Shown here piece by piece: positions 24,906-33,192 of a stretch of DNA of 64,000 bases (positions within the stretch are counted from its first letter, which is position 1; every line of letters starts with the position of its first letter). Source of the stretch: CAIXZV01 sp037446495. Its GTDB lineage: Bacteria; Chloroflexota; Limnocylindria; Limnocylindrales; CSP1-4. The stretch covers positions 28,251 through 92,250 of the forward strand of contig JBBIIL010000005.1 in assembly GCA_037446495.1 (NCBI GenBank). Reading direction: 5' to 3'. The notes beneath the pieces were generated by a model that saw nothing but the letters and a program-made list of their open reading frames with translations, did not search any database and was not told the DNA's origin. A program made the position numbers and the translations under genes.

Positions 24906-26291
24906 ATGGCACCGCACCGTGTCCTGATCATCGGCGGCGGGTTCGGCGGGCTGAACGCGGCCCAGGCCCTGGGTCGCGACCCGCGGGTCACTGTGACCCT
25001 CGTGGACCGCCGCAACTTCCACACCTTCCAGCCCCTGCTCTACCAGGTGGCGACCGGTGCCATCTCGCCCGGCGACATCGCGCAGCCGCTGCGCTCGATC
25101 CTGCGCAGGCGCGCCAACACGACCGTGCTCCTCGGCGAGGCCGTGGGCATCGACGTGGCGCGGCGTGAGGTCCTGCTGTCCGACGGCGGCCCCGTCCCGT
25201 ACGAGACGCTGATCGTGGCCACCGGCGCGCGCCACTCGTACTTCGGCCACGACCAGTGGGCGCCCGACGCCCCCGGCCTCAAGTCGATCGACGACGCGCT
25301 CGAGATCCGGCGGCGGATCCTGATCGCGTTCGAGGCGGCCGAGCGCGAGCAGAACCTGGTGCGGCGCCACGAGTGGATGACCTTCGTGGTGGTCGGCGGC
25401 GGGCCCACGGGCGTGGAGCTCGCGGGTGCCCTGGGCGAGATCGCCCACGACACGCTGCGCCGCGACTTCCGCTCGATCCACTCGCCCGACGCCAGGATCA
25501 TCCTGGTCGAGGCGCTCGACAGGATCCTGCCCCCCTACCCGCCCGACCGCTCGAAGTCCGCCAAGAAGCAGCTCGAGAAGCTGGGCGTGGACGTCCGGAC
25601 CGCCACCCGCGTGATCGACGTGGACGCGCACAGGGTGACGGTGGTCCACGACGGGGTCGAGGAGGCCATCCCGGCCCGCACCACGCTGTGGGCCGCGGGC
25701 GTCCAGGCGTCCACGTTCGTCCGGCGCGTGGCCGAGGCGACCGGCGCCCAGACCGATCGCGTCGGACGGATCCTCGTCGGCCGTGACCTGACGGTGCCCG
25801 GCCACCCCGAGATCATCGCGCTGGGCGACGCCGCGGTCCAGCCGTGGAAGGACGGCAAGCCCGTCCCCGGCATCGCGCAGGGCGCCATCCAGACCGGCTC
25901 CTGGGCGGCCAAGGCGATCGGCGCCCGACTCGACGGCCGCGACCCCGGAACCTTCAGGTTCACCGACAAGGGCGACGTCGCGGTCATCGGCCGCCTCCAC
26001 GGCGTGACCAACATCCGCTGGCTCGGCCCGCTCGGCCGCCAGGGCGGCGTCATCGCCTGGATGATGTGGCTCGCGATCCACATCTTCTACCTGATCGGGT
26101 TCGCCAACCGGATCGTGGTCATGGTCCGCTGGGCCTGGAGCTTCTTCACCAGCGGCCGCGGCACGCGCCTCATCACGGGCAGCCCGCTGCTGCCGCCGAT
26201 CGAGGAGCCGGCCCCGCCCGCCTGGGCCGCCGACGGCGCCGCTGCCGCGCGGGGCGGGACGGTGGAGTCTGCCGAGAACCACGTGCACTGA
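24906..26291 (+). CDS. ndh: Type II NADH dehydrogenase / FAD-dependent oxidoreductase
   Basis: 461-residue flavoprotein that passes electrons from NADH to quinone at the inner membrane face without pumping protons. An FAD-binding GGGFGGLNAA lies at residues 9-18, and the NADH-binding VVGGGPTGVELAGALGE near 160. NFHTFQPLLYQVATG and ALGDAAVQPW, the C-terminal FAD motif, are typical of Ndh-2. A hydrophobic C-terminal segment (WMMWLAIHIFYLIGFANRIVVMVRWAWSFF) would anchor it in the membrane. The ATG at 24906 directly precedes HRVLIIGGGFGG. The frame is open for 45 codons upstream without protein character. Confidence 0.9.
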   Translation: MAPHRVLIIGGGFGGLNAAQALGRDPRVTVTLVDRRNFHTFQPLLYQVATGAISPGDIAQPLRSILRRRANTTVLLGEAVGIDVARREVLLSDGGPVPYETLIVATGARHSYFGHDQWAPDAPGLKSIDDALEIRRRILIAFEAAEREQNLVRRHEWMTFVVVGGGPTGVELAGALGEIAHDTLRRDFRSIHSPDARIILVEALDRILPPYPPDRSKSAKKQLEKLGVDVRTATRVIDVDAHRVTVVHDGVEEAIPARTTLWAAGVQASTFVRRVAEATGAQTDRVGRILVGRDLTVPGHPEIIALGDAAVQPWKDGKPVPGIAQGAIQTGSWAAKAIGARLDGRDPGTFRFTDKGDVAVIGRLHGVTNIRWLGPLGRQGGVIAWMMWLAIHIFYLIGFANRIVVMVRWAWSFFTSGRGTRLITGSPLLPPIEEPAPPAWAADGAAAARGGTVESAENHVH

Positions 26292-26349
26292 ACGGGCGCG
26301 CTCGATCATCCGGGAGCCACGGAGGTTGCCCGGCGAGCGACCGACCGGC

Positions 26350-26355
26350 TACGGT
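26350..26355 (+). promoter_or_regulatory. -10 hexamer of the APH-type kinase gene (TACGGT)
   Basis: TACGGT, 6 nt, then ATG at 26362; this spacing supports ATG 26362 over a TTG at 26326. Confidence 0.5.
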
Positions 26356-26361
26356 TCCCCG

Positions 26362-27273
26362 ATGGATCCCAATCGGCCGCCCTGGTATCGGCGGCCCGAC
26401 GCTCGATCGCTCGCATGGGTCGCGGCTGCCGCTGGGCCGGGCTGGCGTGCCGTGGGGTGGAGCCGCCTGCGCGGTGGCGTCGCAATGGCAGTGGACGCCG
26501 TCGATCTCGAGGGGCCGGGCTCCGCGACATGCCGCCTCGTCCTGCGACGGTGGGTTCGGCCCGGCTGGGAGCAGGACGAGCCAGGGGCCACGCCCGCTCG
26601 AGAGGCGGCCGTTCTGGGTGCGCTCGCCACGACTGACGTGCCGGCCCCGCGGCTTGTCGCTGTGGACACCGACGGCACGGCCGCGGGTGTGCCTGCCCTC
26701 CTCATGTCCCATCTCGTCGGCCGCCGCCCGTCGCTCGTCGACGAAGCCCGACCGTCGTCGATCGCCGAGATGGCGGACGCGCTCGCACGGATCCACGCGG
26801 TCGGAGCCCCCCTGCTTGCGCTGGTCGAGCCGTTTCGGCCGTACTACGAGTTGGCGCAGGCCCGGGTGCCACCGTCGTCCGCACGCCCGTTCCTGTGGCG
26901 GGCGGCCCTCGCCGTCGCGGCAGACGGTCCCGTGTTGGCGGCCGAGCGCTTCCTGCACCGGGACTACCACCCCGGCAACACGATCTGGCGCAAGTCGGGC
27001 CTCGCTGGGGTCGTCGACTGGGCGAGCGCGTCGCGGGGACCGGTCGCCGTCGACCTCGCCCACTGGCGGGCGAACCTGGGCAGTCGGCACGGCGTCGGGG
27101 TCGCGGACCGCGTGCTTTCGGCGTACCGCGCGGCGACCGGCGCGGTGCCGGACGACCAGCCGTGGTGGGACCTGCGCGTCCTGCTGGACTTCCTCGATGT
27201 GCCCGCCGCGGTGAAAGGCGCGGAGCTCGAGTGCCTGGAGGTCTACCTGGCCGCGCTGCTCGCGCGGTCCTGA
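26362..27273 (+). CDS. APH/choline kinase-like phosphotransferase
   Basis: 303-residue kinase of the aminoglycoside phosphotransferase superfamily. The catalytic loop HRDYHPGN (about 198-205) and the metal-binding VVDWASASRGPVAVDLAHW (about 217 onward) are intact. The N-lobe is less clear. The superfamily phosphorylates aminoglycosides, choline, homoserine, methylthioribose and other small molecules. The sequence does not say which, and a resistance role should not be assumed. It stands alone with its own promoter between ndh and a small metalloprotease gene. Confidence 0.8.
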   Translation: MDPNRPPWYRRPDARSLAWVAAAAGPGWRAVGWSRLRGGVAMAVDAVDLEGPGSATCRLVLRRWVRPGWEQDEPGATPAREAAVLGALATTDVPAPRLVAVDTDGTAAGVPALLMSHLVGRRPSLVDEARPSSIAEMADALARIHAVGAPLLALVEPFRPYYELAQARVPPSSARPFLWRAALAVAADGPVLAAERFLHRDYHPGNTIWRKSGLAGVVDWASASRGPVAVDLAHWRANLGSRHGVGVADRVLSAYRAATGAVPDDQPWWDLRVLLDFLDVPAAVKGAELECLEVYLAALLARS

Positions 27274-27337
27274 CGTCACTCAGGCGAGGCCGGCGGGCAT
27301 CGAGGACACTGGCGCCGGGTCGGATGCGCGTCCGAGG

Positions 27338-27343
27338 TACGCT
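27338..27343 (+). promoter_or_regulatory. -10 hexamer of the small zincin gene (TACGCT)
   Basis: TACGCT, 6 nt, then GTG at 27350. Confidence 0.5.
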
Positions 27344-27349
27344 GAGGGC

Positions 27350-27745
27350 GTGGAGACCTGGCCGCCCAACATCGACGAAGCAGCATTTGAGGACTGGGTG
27401 TTCGAGGCCCTCGACCAGATCCCTGAGCGGTTCCGTTCGGCGCTCGGCTCCCTGGCCGTGCTCATCGAGCAGGAGCCGACGCGCGAGCAGCTCGAGCGGC
27501 TGGGGGTGCCCGGCATGTACGGGCTGTTCGAGGGCGTGCCGCACGGCCGCTATGAGGCGGGCTGGGCGCTCCATCCCTCGCGGATCACGATCTTCCGCGG
27601 GCCATGCCTTCGCTCGGCGGCCACCGTCGAGGGCGTCCACGCGCGCGTCAGCGAGACCGTCCGTCACGAGGTGGCCCACCAGTTGGGCATCTCCGACGCC
27701 CGCCTCCACGAGCTCCGAGGGGAGCACGACCACTTGGCGCTCTGA
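27350..27745 (+). CDS. Small metallopeptidase-family protein (minimal zincin)
   Basis: 131 residues. HEVAH at 106-110, followed by GISD, forms HExxHxxGxxD, the minimal zinc-protease motif of the COG3824 family. The N-terminal half (AAFEDWVFEALDQIPERFRSAL) and GLFEGVP match the same family. No signal peptide or membrane segment is present, so it is cytosolic. Family members are widespread in high-GC bacteria and their substrates are unknown. The GTG is supported by the leaderless promoter and by the typical start EDWVxEALDxIP a few residues in. A response regulator follows after 25 bp. Confidence 0.85.
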   Translation: METWPPNIDEAAFEDWVFEALDQIPERFRSALGSLAVLIEQEPTREQLERLGVPGMYGLFEGVPHGRYEAGWALHPSRITIFRGPCLRSAATVEGVHARVSETVRHEVAHQLGISDARLHELRGEHDHLAL

Positions 27746-27757
27746 CCCGGGCTCGGC

Positions 27758-27763
27758 CATACT
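27758..27763 (+). promoter_or_regulatory. -10 hexamer of the second two-component operon (CATACT)
   Basis: CATACT, 7 nt, then GTG at 27771. It starts 12 bp after the preceding stop, so the regulator can be transcribed on its own. Confidence 0.45.
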
Positions 27764-27770
27764 CGACCGC

Positions 27771-28469
27771 GTGGACGCCCGAATCCTGCTGGTCGAGGAC
27801 GACCCGTCGATCCGCGAGGTGACCGCGATCGGGCTTCGCGCGGCCGGGTTGACCGTCGCCATCGCCGCCGACGGCGAGGAGGGGCTGGCGCGCTGGCGGG
27901 CCGACCGCCCGGACCTCGTCCTGCTCGACGTGATGCTCCCCCGGCTCGACGGCCTCGACGTGCTGCGCGCCATCCGCCGCGAGGCCACCACGCCGGTCGT
28001 CCTGCTGACCGCCCGTGCTGACACGATCGACGTGGTGGTTGGCCTGGAGTCGGGCGCCGACGACTACGTGACCAAGCCATTCGAGATGCCCGAGCTGGTG
28101 GCACGCGTCAGGGCGGCGCTGCGACGGCACGTGCCCGAGCCCGGGGGGACCGGTGCCGACAGGCCCGTCGTGCTCGGCCCGCTGCGCGTCGATCCGGCCG
28201 GGCGCACCGTCGCGCTCGATGGCCGCGAGGTGGCCCTGACGCGCACCGAGTTCGACCTGCTGCGCGAGCTTGCGCGCCAGCCTGGCCGCGTGTTCACCCG
28301 TGAGGCCCTGCTCGACCATGTCTGGGGCTACGACTTCCTGGGCGACTCGCGTCTGGTGGATGTCGCGATCGGTCGGCTGCGCGCCAAGGTCGAGGCCGAT
28401 CCCGCCAGCCCCACGCTCATCGTCACGGTCCGGGGCGCCGGTTACAAGGCCCTGCGGCCGGGCAGCTGA
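27771..28469 (+). CDS. OmpR/PhoB-type response regulator (MtrA-like position)
   Basis: 232 residues. The receiver has VEDDPSIRE (acidic pair near 9-11), Asp53 in LLDVMLPRLDG, Thr in VVLLTARAD and Lys in DYVTKPFEMPEL. The winged helix starts near 135 (LTRTEFDLLRELARQPGRVFTREALLDHVWGY) and ends with VRGAGYKAL. The GTG start is preferred because it gives the canonical DARILLVEDD start and sits 7 nt after CATACT. It is the first gene of a three-gene run, regulator, kinase, GerMN lipoprotein, the same order as mtrA-mtrB-lpqB of actinobacteria. Confidence 0.93.
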   Translation: MDARILLVEDDPSIREVTAIGLRAAGLTVAIAADGEEGLARWRADRPDLVLLDVMLPRLDGLDVLRAIRREATTPVVLLTARADTIDVVVGLESGADDYVTKPFEMPELVARVRAALRRHVPEPGGTGADRPVVLGPLRVDPAGRTVALDGREVALTRTEFDLLRELARQPGRVFTREALLDHVWGYDFLGDSRLVDVAIGRLRAKVEADPASPTLIVTVRGAGYKALRPGS

Positions 28470-28485
28470 TGCGGTGCGCCTCCCG

Positions 28486-29943
28486 ATGAGCCGCCTCCCC
28501 CGCACCCCGGGCGGCCTGCGGACGCGGCTCGCCCTGACGCTCGTGGCGCTCGTGGCGATCACGGTCGCGGGCATCAGCCTCGGTGTGTTCGCGTTCGTGG
28601 ACGCCTCCTTGCGGACCTCCATGGTGGCGGAGGCGCGGCGCCAGGCGGACTTCAACCTCTCGGTGCTGCTCCCGGCGGAGGACCCGCAGCCGACCACCGC
28701 CGCGGAATTCGCGGCGAGCGGGCTGCCGGCGGCGTTCCGGTTCCGGGGCGACGTGGAGACGATCGCCGATTTCCGGACCGACATCTACGTCTCGTCGCCC
28801 GAACTCGATGGCGCCCTTGCCGACGTCGATCCGGCGCTTCGCGCAATCGTTGCGAGCGGGCAGCTCGGCTACGCATGGCAGGAGCTCCGGGGCCGCAGCG
28901 TCCTGATCGTCGGCGGGCGCCAGGGCGGGCCCCCGGACCTCTACTTCGTGTTCGACGCATCGCCGGTGGACCAGGCGCTCGACCAGCTCCGACTCGGCCT
29001 CGCCGGCGCCGGCCTCGTGGCGGTACTCCTGGCGCTCATCACCGCCGGGATCATGGCCCGCGGGATTCTGCGGCCGGTCGCGGCGGCGGGCACGGTGGCG
29101 CGACGCATCGCCGGCGGCGACCTCTCAGCGCGCGTGCCGACGGGCGGCCGGGACGAGCTGGCGGCCCTCGCTGCGGAGCTCAACCGCATGGCCGACGCCC
29201 TGCAGGCGACCGTCGCCCGGCTGGAGGCGGCGCAGGGCCACAACCGCCAGTTCGTGGCCGACGTCGCGCACGAGCTCCGGACGCCGCTCGCGGCGCTGAC
29301 TGTCGAGGCCTCGCTGATCGAGCCCGCCCTCGCCGACCTGCCGCCTGACGCCCGACGCGCCGGCGAGCTGCTGGTGGGCGACGTGCGGCGGATGCGCACG
29401 CTCGTGGACGACCTCCTCGAGATCTCCCGCTTCGACGCCGACGCGGAGCGCCCGGCCTTCGAGGAGGTCGACCTCGGGCGGGTCGTGGCGGCCGTGGTCT
29501 CGGTACGCCTCCCGGAAGCTGCGCTGACGATCCCGGCCGCGCCGGTCCGTGCTGCCTCGGACCCCCGCCGGCTCGAGCGGATCCTGGGCAACGTGCTCGA
29601 CAACGCACGCGACCACGCGCCGGGAGCGCCCGTGGAGGTGTCCCTGGTCAGGGTGCGGAACGGGGCCGTGATCACGGTTGCCGACCGCGGGCCGGGGGTC
29701 CCTTTCAGTACGCTCCCGCACCTGTTCGAGCGGTTCTACAAGGCGGACGCGTCCCGTGCCGGCGGCTCGTCGGGCCTGGGCCTCGCGATCGCCGCGGAGC
29801 ACGCCGCACTCATCGGGGCAGCGCTCCGAGTCCGCGCCCGGCCCGGCGGTGGCCTCGTCTTCGCCCTCACCGTGCCAGTCGCGCCTGTCACCCGTTCGTT
29901 ACCTCCGGGCGATGTCCCCGACACGCCTGCGGCCGATGCTTGA
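28486..29943 (+). CDS. Membrane sensor histidine kinase (MtrB-like position)
   Basis: 485 residues from ATG 28486; a GTG at 28474 would add four. TM1 spans 16-37 and TM2 168-190. They enclose an extracytoplasmic domain of about 130 residues that I cannot assign. HAMP follows at 191-243. The H box VAHELRTP carries His262, and NVLDNARDHAPG, DRGPGVP and SGLGLAIAAEHA complete the kinase. The gene lies 16 bp after the regulator. Its stop (29941-29943) is 31 bp before the chosen start of the lipoprotein gene, so all three are one operon. Confidence 0.92.
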   Translation: MSRLPRTPGGLRTRLALTLVALVAITVAGISLGVFAFVDASLRTSMVAEARRQADFNLSVLLPAEDPQPTTAAEFAASGLPAAFRFRGDVETIADFRTDIYVSSPELDGALADVDPALRAIVASGQLGYAWQELRGRSVLIVGGRQGGPPDLYFVFDASPVDQALDQLRLGLAGAGLVAVLLALITAGIMARGILRPVAAAGTVARRIAGGDLSARVPTGGRDELAALAAELNRMADALQATVARLEAAQGHNRQFVADVAHELRTPLAALTVEASLIEPALADLPPDARRAGELLVGDVRRMRTLVDDLLEISRFDADAERPAFEEVDLGRVVAAVVSVRLPEAALTIPAAPVRAASDPRRLERILGNVLDNARDHAPGAPVEVSLVRVRNGAVITVADRGPGVPFSTLPHLFERFYKADASRAGGSSGLGLAIAAEHAALIGAALRVRARPGGGLVFALTVPVAPVTRSLPPGDVPDTPAADA

Positions 29944-29974
29944 GGCGTTCGGAATCCGCATCGAGGTCCCGGCC

Positions 29975-30997
29975 ATGCGCGCCGCCGGCCGTTCCCCAGC
30001 CGCCCTGATCGTCACCCTTCTGGCCGTCCTGAGCCTCGCCGCCGGATGCTCGCCGTCCAGTGGCCCGCTCGGCACCCCGTCCACTCCAGCCCCAACCGGC
30101 AACGCCTCGGTTGCCCCGCCGTCGGGCGATGCGACCCCCGGCGCCCCCGAGGCCTCAGGCCCGGCTGTCACGCCGTCCGCGGCGCCCGCCACAGCACCTG
30201 CGACCGCGTCGGCCGCGACCTCGCCGGCGGTGAGCCCCGCCGCAGCTCCGGCCGCCTCGCCCACCCCGGACCTGAGCGGCACCACGATCGTGCGGGCCTA
30301 CTTCGTCCTCGGCAGCGCCGCTGGCCACAGCGGGCTCGCCCCGGTCCTGCGCGAGATTCCGGCGACAGTCGGCGTCGCCGTCGCGGCCATGCGCCAGCTG
30401 CTCGCAGGACCGGACGCGCGCGAGCAGTCCGCGAGCCCGGCGATGTCCACCGCCGTCCCTGCGGCCACGCGCCTGCTGAGCCTCTCGATCCGCAATGGCG
30501 TCGCCACCGTCGACGTCTCGGGCGAGTTCGCGGTCGGCTATGACGCCGCGGCGCCAGACGCCCGGTACGCCCAGGTGGTCTACACGCTGACCCAGTTCCC
30601 GACGGTGAGCTCCGTGGCCTTCGAGCTCGACGGCCAGCCCGCCGGCGCCGCCGCAATCACGCGGGCCGCGCTGCGCGACGCCTTCCTGCCCACGATCTTC
30701 GTCGACCACCCGGCGTGGGGCGCCGCGGCCGGCAACCCCGTGACCGTGTCCGGCGTCGCCAACGTGTTCGAGGCGCAGTTCCGCATCCAGGTCAAGGACG
30801 CCAGCGGCAGGATCCTGGTGGACCAGGCCGCCCAGGCCGGGTGCGGCACGGGGTGCTGGGGCCAGTTCTCGACCGCGCTCGCCTACACCGTGGCGTCGGC
30901 CCAGTGGGGCACCTTGCGCGTGTACGACCTCTCGATGAAGGACGGCTCGGCCGTGGACGTCACGGAGTACCCGGTCTGGCTCACGCCCGTCGGCTGA
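29975..30997 (+). CDS. Lipoprotein with GerMN and Gmad2-like domains (LpqB-like)
   Basis: 340 residues. The signal sequence ends in the lipobox LAAGC with Cys25 as the lipidated residue. The ATG at 29975 has GAGGT 7 nt upstream, whereas ATG 29936 overlaps the kinase gene. A Pro/Ala/Thr linker of about 85 residues follows. Residues 110-215 fit a GerMN domain (TTIVRAYFVLG, VAVAAMRQLLAGP, LLSLSIRNGVATVDVSGEF, VYTLTQFPTVSSVAFELDG). Residues 235-340 fit the Gmad2 immunoglobulin-like domain (VTVSGVANVFEAQFRIQVKD). In actinobacteria the GerMN lipoprotein LpqB is encoded after mtrAB and modulates the kinase. The same relation is inferred here. Confidence 0.85.
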   Translation: MRAAGRSPAALIVTLLAVLSLAAGCSPSSGPLGTPSTPAPTGNASVAPPSGDATPGAPEASGPAVTPSAAPATAPATASAATSPAVSPAAAPAASPTPDLSGTTIVRAYFVLGSAAGHSGLAPVLREIPATVGVAVAAMRQLLAGPDAREQSASPAMSTAVPAATRLLSLSIRNGVATVDVSGEFAVGYDAAAPDARYAQVVYTLTQFPTVSSVAFELDGQPAGAAAITRAALRDAFLPTIFVDHPAWGAAAGNPVTVSGVANVFEAQFRIQVKDASGRILVDQAAQAGCGTGCWGQFSTALAYTVASAQWGTLRVYDLSMKDGSAVDVTEYPVWLTPVG

Positions 30998-31065
30998 CCG
31001 CCGCCGACCAGCGGCCCGGCAGCGAGCGCGGGGTCCGTGCCGGGCTCGCATCGCGCCCTCGCCCC

Positions 31066-31098
31066 GCGACGAGCCGAGGACCGCGACGAGTCGAGGAC
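31066..31098. repeat. Tandem 16-bp repeat upstream of nadA
   Basis: CGCGACGAGCCGAGGAC is followed directly by CGCGACGAGTCGAGGAC. The pair ends about 10 bp before the nadA -10 hexamer, so it overlaps the -35 region and could be a regulatory site. Confidence 0.45.
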
Positions 31099-31108
31099 GC
31101 CGGCACGA

Positions 31109-31114
31109 TACGAT
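31109..31114 (+). promoter_or_regulatory. -10 hexamer of nadA-nadC (TACGAT)
   Basis: TACGAT 42 nt before the GTG of nadA; unlike most single genes here this leaves a leader of about 36 nt carrying a GCGAGG ribosome site. Confidence 0.5.
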
Positions 31115-31156
31115 CAGCCCGAACACGGCCGCGGGGCGGCCGGCAGCGAGGCGAAC

Positions 31157-32275
31157 GTGACCACCGATCGACTGAGCGTCGTCTATCCAGTGCCCGCGCC
31201 GGGCGGCTCGGCGCGCATCGCGCAGGCATGGGCACGGGTGCCGCCCGACCTCGGGCCGGCGGCCCGCTCCGCGCAGAAGGCGCGCGCCGCCGACCTGCTG
31301 CGGGCCCACGACGCCGTGCTCGTCGCCCACTTCTACACCGACGGCGACATCCAGGACCTCGCGCTCGAGACCGGCGGCCTCGTCGCCGACTCGCTCGAGA
31401 TGGCACGGTTCGGGCGGTCGCACCCGGCCGGCACGCTCGTGGTGGCGGGCGTCCGGTTTATGGGCGAGACCGCGAAGATCCTCAGCCCCGACAAGCGCGT
31501 CCTGGTGCCGGACATGGAGGCGACGTGCTCGCTCGACCTGGGCTGCCCGCCCGACGAGTTCGCTGCGTTCTGCGACGCCCACCCCGACCGCACCGTCGTC
31601 GTGTACGCGAACACGAGCGCGGCCGTCAAGGCTCGCGCCGACTGGGTCGTCACCTCGTCGTGCGCGCTCGCCATCGTGCGCGACCTGGCCGCCCGGGGCG
31701 AGGCCGTCGTCTGGGCGCCCGACCGCCACCTGGGCGAGTACATCGCCCGCGAGACGGGGGCGGACATGGTCCTGTGGCGGGGCGCCTGCGTGGTCCACGA
31801 CGAGTTCAAGGGACTCGAGCTCGAGCTGCTGCGCGAGGAGCATCCCGACGCGCTGGTGCTGGTGCACCCCGAGGCTCCCGAGGCCGTGGTCGCGCAGGCC
31901 GACGTCGTCGGGTCGACGTCGCAGTTGCTGGCCGCCGTCGTCAGCGGGTCGGCGCGCGAGTACATCGTGGCCACCGACAACGGGATCCTCCACCGGATGC
32001 GCCAGCTCGCGCCAGGCGCGACGCTGATCGAGGCGCCGACCGCCGGCGACAGCGCGACCTGCATGAGCTGCGCCCACTGCCCGTGGATGGCGATGAACAG
32101 CCTGGGTGGCATCATCGCCGCGCTCGAGACCGGCAGCGGCGAGGTGGTCCTGCCGGAGCCTGTCCGGCGGCGCGCCCTCCTCCCGATCGAGCGGATGCTC
32201 GCGTTCGTGGAGACGCATCCGGGCAGCGTCGCGGCCTCGTACCGCGGCCATGTGCCGCACCTCGGCTCGGCATAG
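31157..32275 (+). CDS. nadA: Quinolinate synthase
   Basis: [4Fe-4S] enzyme that condenses iminoaspartate with dihydroxyacetone phosphate to quinolinate; 372 residues. Cluster cysteines are Cys124 (EATCSLDLGC), Cys211 (WRGACVVHDEF) and one within CMSCAHC at 302-308. AHFYTDGDIQDLALETGG near 57-74, FMGETAKIL and YANTSAAVKA are family signatures. The GTG at 31157 has GCGAGGCG upstream. It is followed after 10 bp by nadC and faces nadB, so the complete aspartate-to-nicotinate-mononucleotide route lies within 3.7 kb. Confidence 0.95.
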   Translation: MTTDRLSVVYPVPAPGGSARIAQAWARVPPDLGPAARSAQKARAADLLRAHDAVLVAHFYTDGDIQDLALETGGLVADSLEMARFGRSHPAGTLVVAGVRFMGETAKILSPDKRVLVPDMEATCSLDLGCPPDEFAAFCDAHPDRTVVVYANTSAAVKARADWVVTSSCALAIVRDLAARGEAVVWAPDRHLGEYIARETGADMVLWRGACVVHDEFKGLELELLREEHPDALVLVHPEAPEAVVAQADVVGSTSQLLAAVVSGSAREYIVATDNGILHRMRQLAPGATLIEAPTAGDSATCMSCAHCPWMAMNSLGGIIAALETGSGEVVLPEPVRRRALLPIERMLAFVETHPGSVAASYRGHVPHLGSA

Positions 32276-32285
32276 CGCCGCCCCG

Positions 32286-33164
32286 ATGGGCTACCACCCC
32301 GCCTCGCGCAACGAGACCCTCGACGAGGCGATCGCCCGCAACATCCGCGACGCGCTGCGCGAGGACGTCGGCACAGGCGACTGGACGGCTCGGCTCGTGC
32401 CCGACGCGCCGGCGCATGGACGCGTCACCGTCCGCGAGGACGCCGTGCTGTGCGGCCGCGCCTGGTTCGAGGGCTGCATGCTGGCACTCGACCCCGGGGC
32501 GGTGGTCCGCTGGGCGTACGCCGAGGGCGACGACATGGCCGCCGGCACCACCGTGTGCGACGTCTGGGCATCGGCGCACGCGCTGCTCTCAGCGGAGCGT
32601 CCCGCACTCAACTTCCTGCAGCTGCTCTCGGGAACCGCCTCGACGGCTCGCCGCCACGTCCGCGCCATCGAGGGCGCCTCGCCCAATCCGCGCGGCTGCG
32701 TCGTGCTCGACACGCGCAAGACCGTGCCCGGGCTGCGCCTCGCGCAGAAGCACGCTGTGCGCGTCGGCGGCGGTGGCAACCAGCGGCTGGCGCTGTGGGA
32801 CGGGATCCTGATCAAGGAGAACCACATCGCCGCTGCGGGCGGGATCGCCGAGGCGTTGGGCGCCGCGCGCCGCCTCGTGGGCGCCGCGGACGTCCCGGTC
32901 CAGATCGAGGTGGAGCGCCTAGACCAGCTCGACGAGGCGCTGGAGGCCGGCGCGACGAGCATCCTCCTCGACAACCTCACGCTCGCGGACATGCGCGAGG
33001 CGGTCATGCGGACGGCGGGCCGAGCGCTCCTCGAGGCGTCAGGCGGGGCTGAGCTCGCCAGTCTGCGCGAGGTCGCGGCCACCGGCGTGGACCGGATCTC
33101 CGTGGGCGCGCTGACCAAGCACGTCCGCGCGGTCGACTTCTCGATGCGGCTGGTCGACGGCTGA
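32286..33164 (+). CDS. nadC: Nicotinate-nucleotide pyrophosphorylase (carboxylating)
   Basis: Converts quinolinate and PRPP to nicotinate mononucleotide and CO2; 292 residues. Family marks are REDVGTGDWTARLVP near the N-terminus, LLSGTASTARRHV, TRKTVPGLRLAQKHAVRVGGGGNQR (substrate lysine and arginine residues) and ILIKENHIAAAGG. QIEVERLDQLDEAL and ILLDNLTLADMREAV form the barrel C-terminal strands, and DRISVGALTKHV closes it. The ATG lies 10 bp after nadA, in one transcript. The stop is 28 bp from the convergent nadB stop. Confidence 0.95.
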   Translation: MGYHPASRNETLDEAIARNIRDALREDVGTGDWTARLVPDAPAHGRVTVREDAVLCGRAWFEGCMLALDPGAVVRWAYAEGDDMAAGTTVCDVWASAHALLSAERPALNFLQLLSGTASTARRHVRAIEGASPNPRGCVVLDTRKTVPGLRLAQKHAVRVGGGGNQRLALWDGILIKENHIAAAGGIAEALGAARRLVGAADVPVQIEVERLDQLDEALEAGATSILLDNLTLADMREAVMRTAGRALLEASGGAELASLREVAATGVDRISVGALTKHVRAVDFSMRLVDG

Positions 33165-33192
33165 CCGCTCGGCTGCGGCCAGCGGACCCGCC

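Noticed and set aside
20923..24912. A minus-strand open frame of over 1300 codons opposite thrC and the phosphohexomutase gene
   Set aside because: It is antisense to two clearly conserved genes, is rich in Arg/Gly/His and shows no family motif. Long antisense frames are expected at this GC content.
26362..27273. Aminoglycoside resistance gene
   Set aside because: Only superfamily-level motifs are visible; most such chromosomal genes act on other small molecules.
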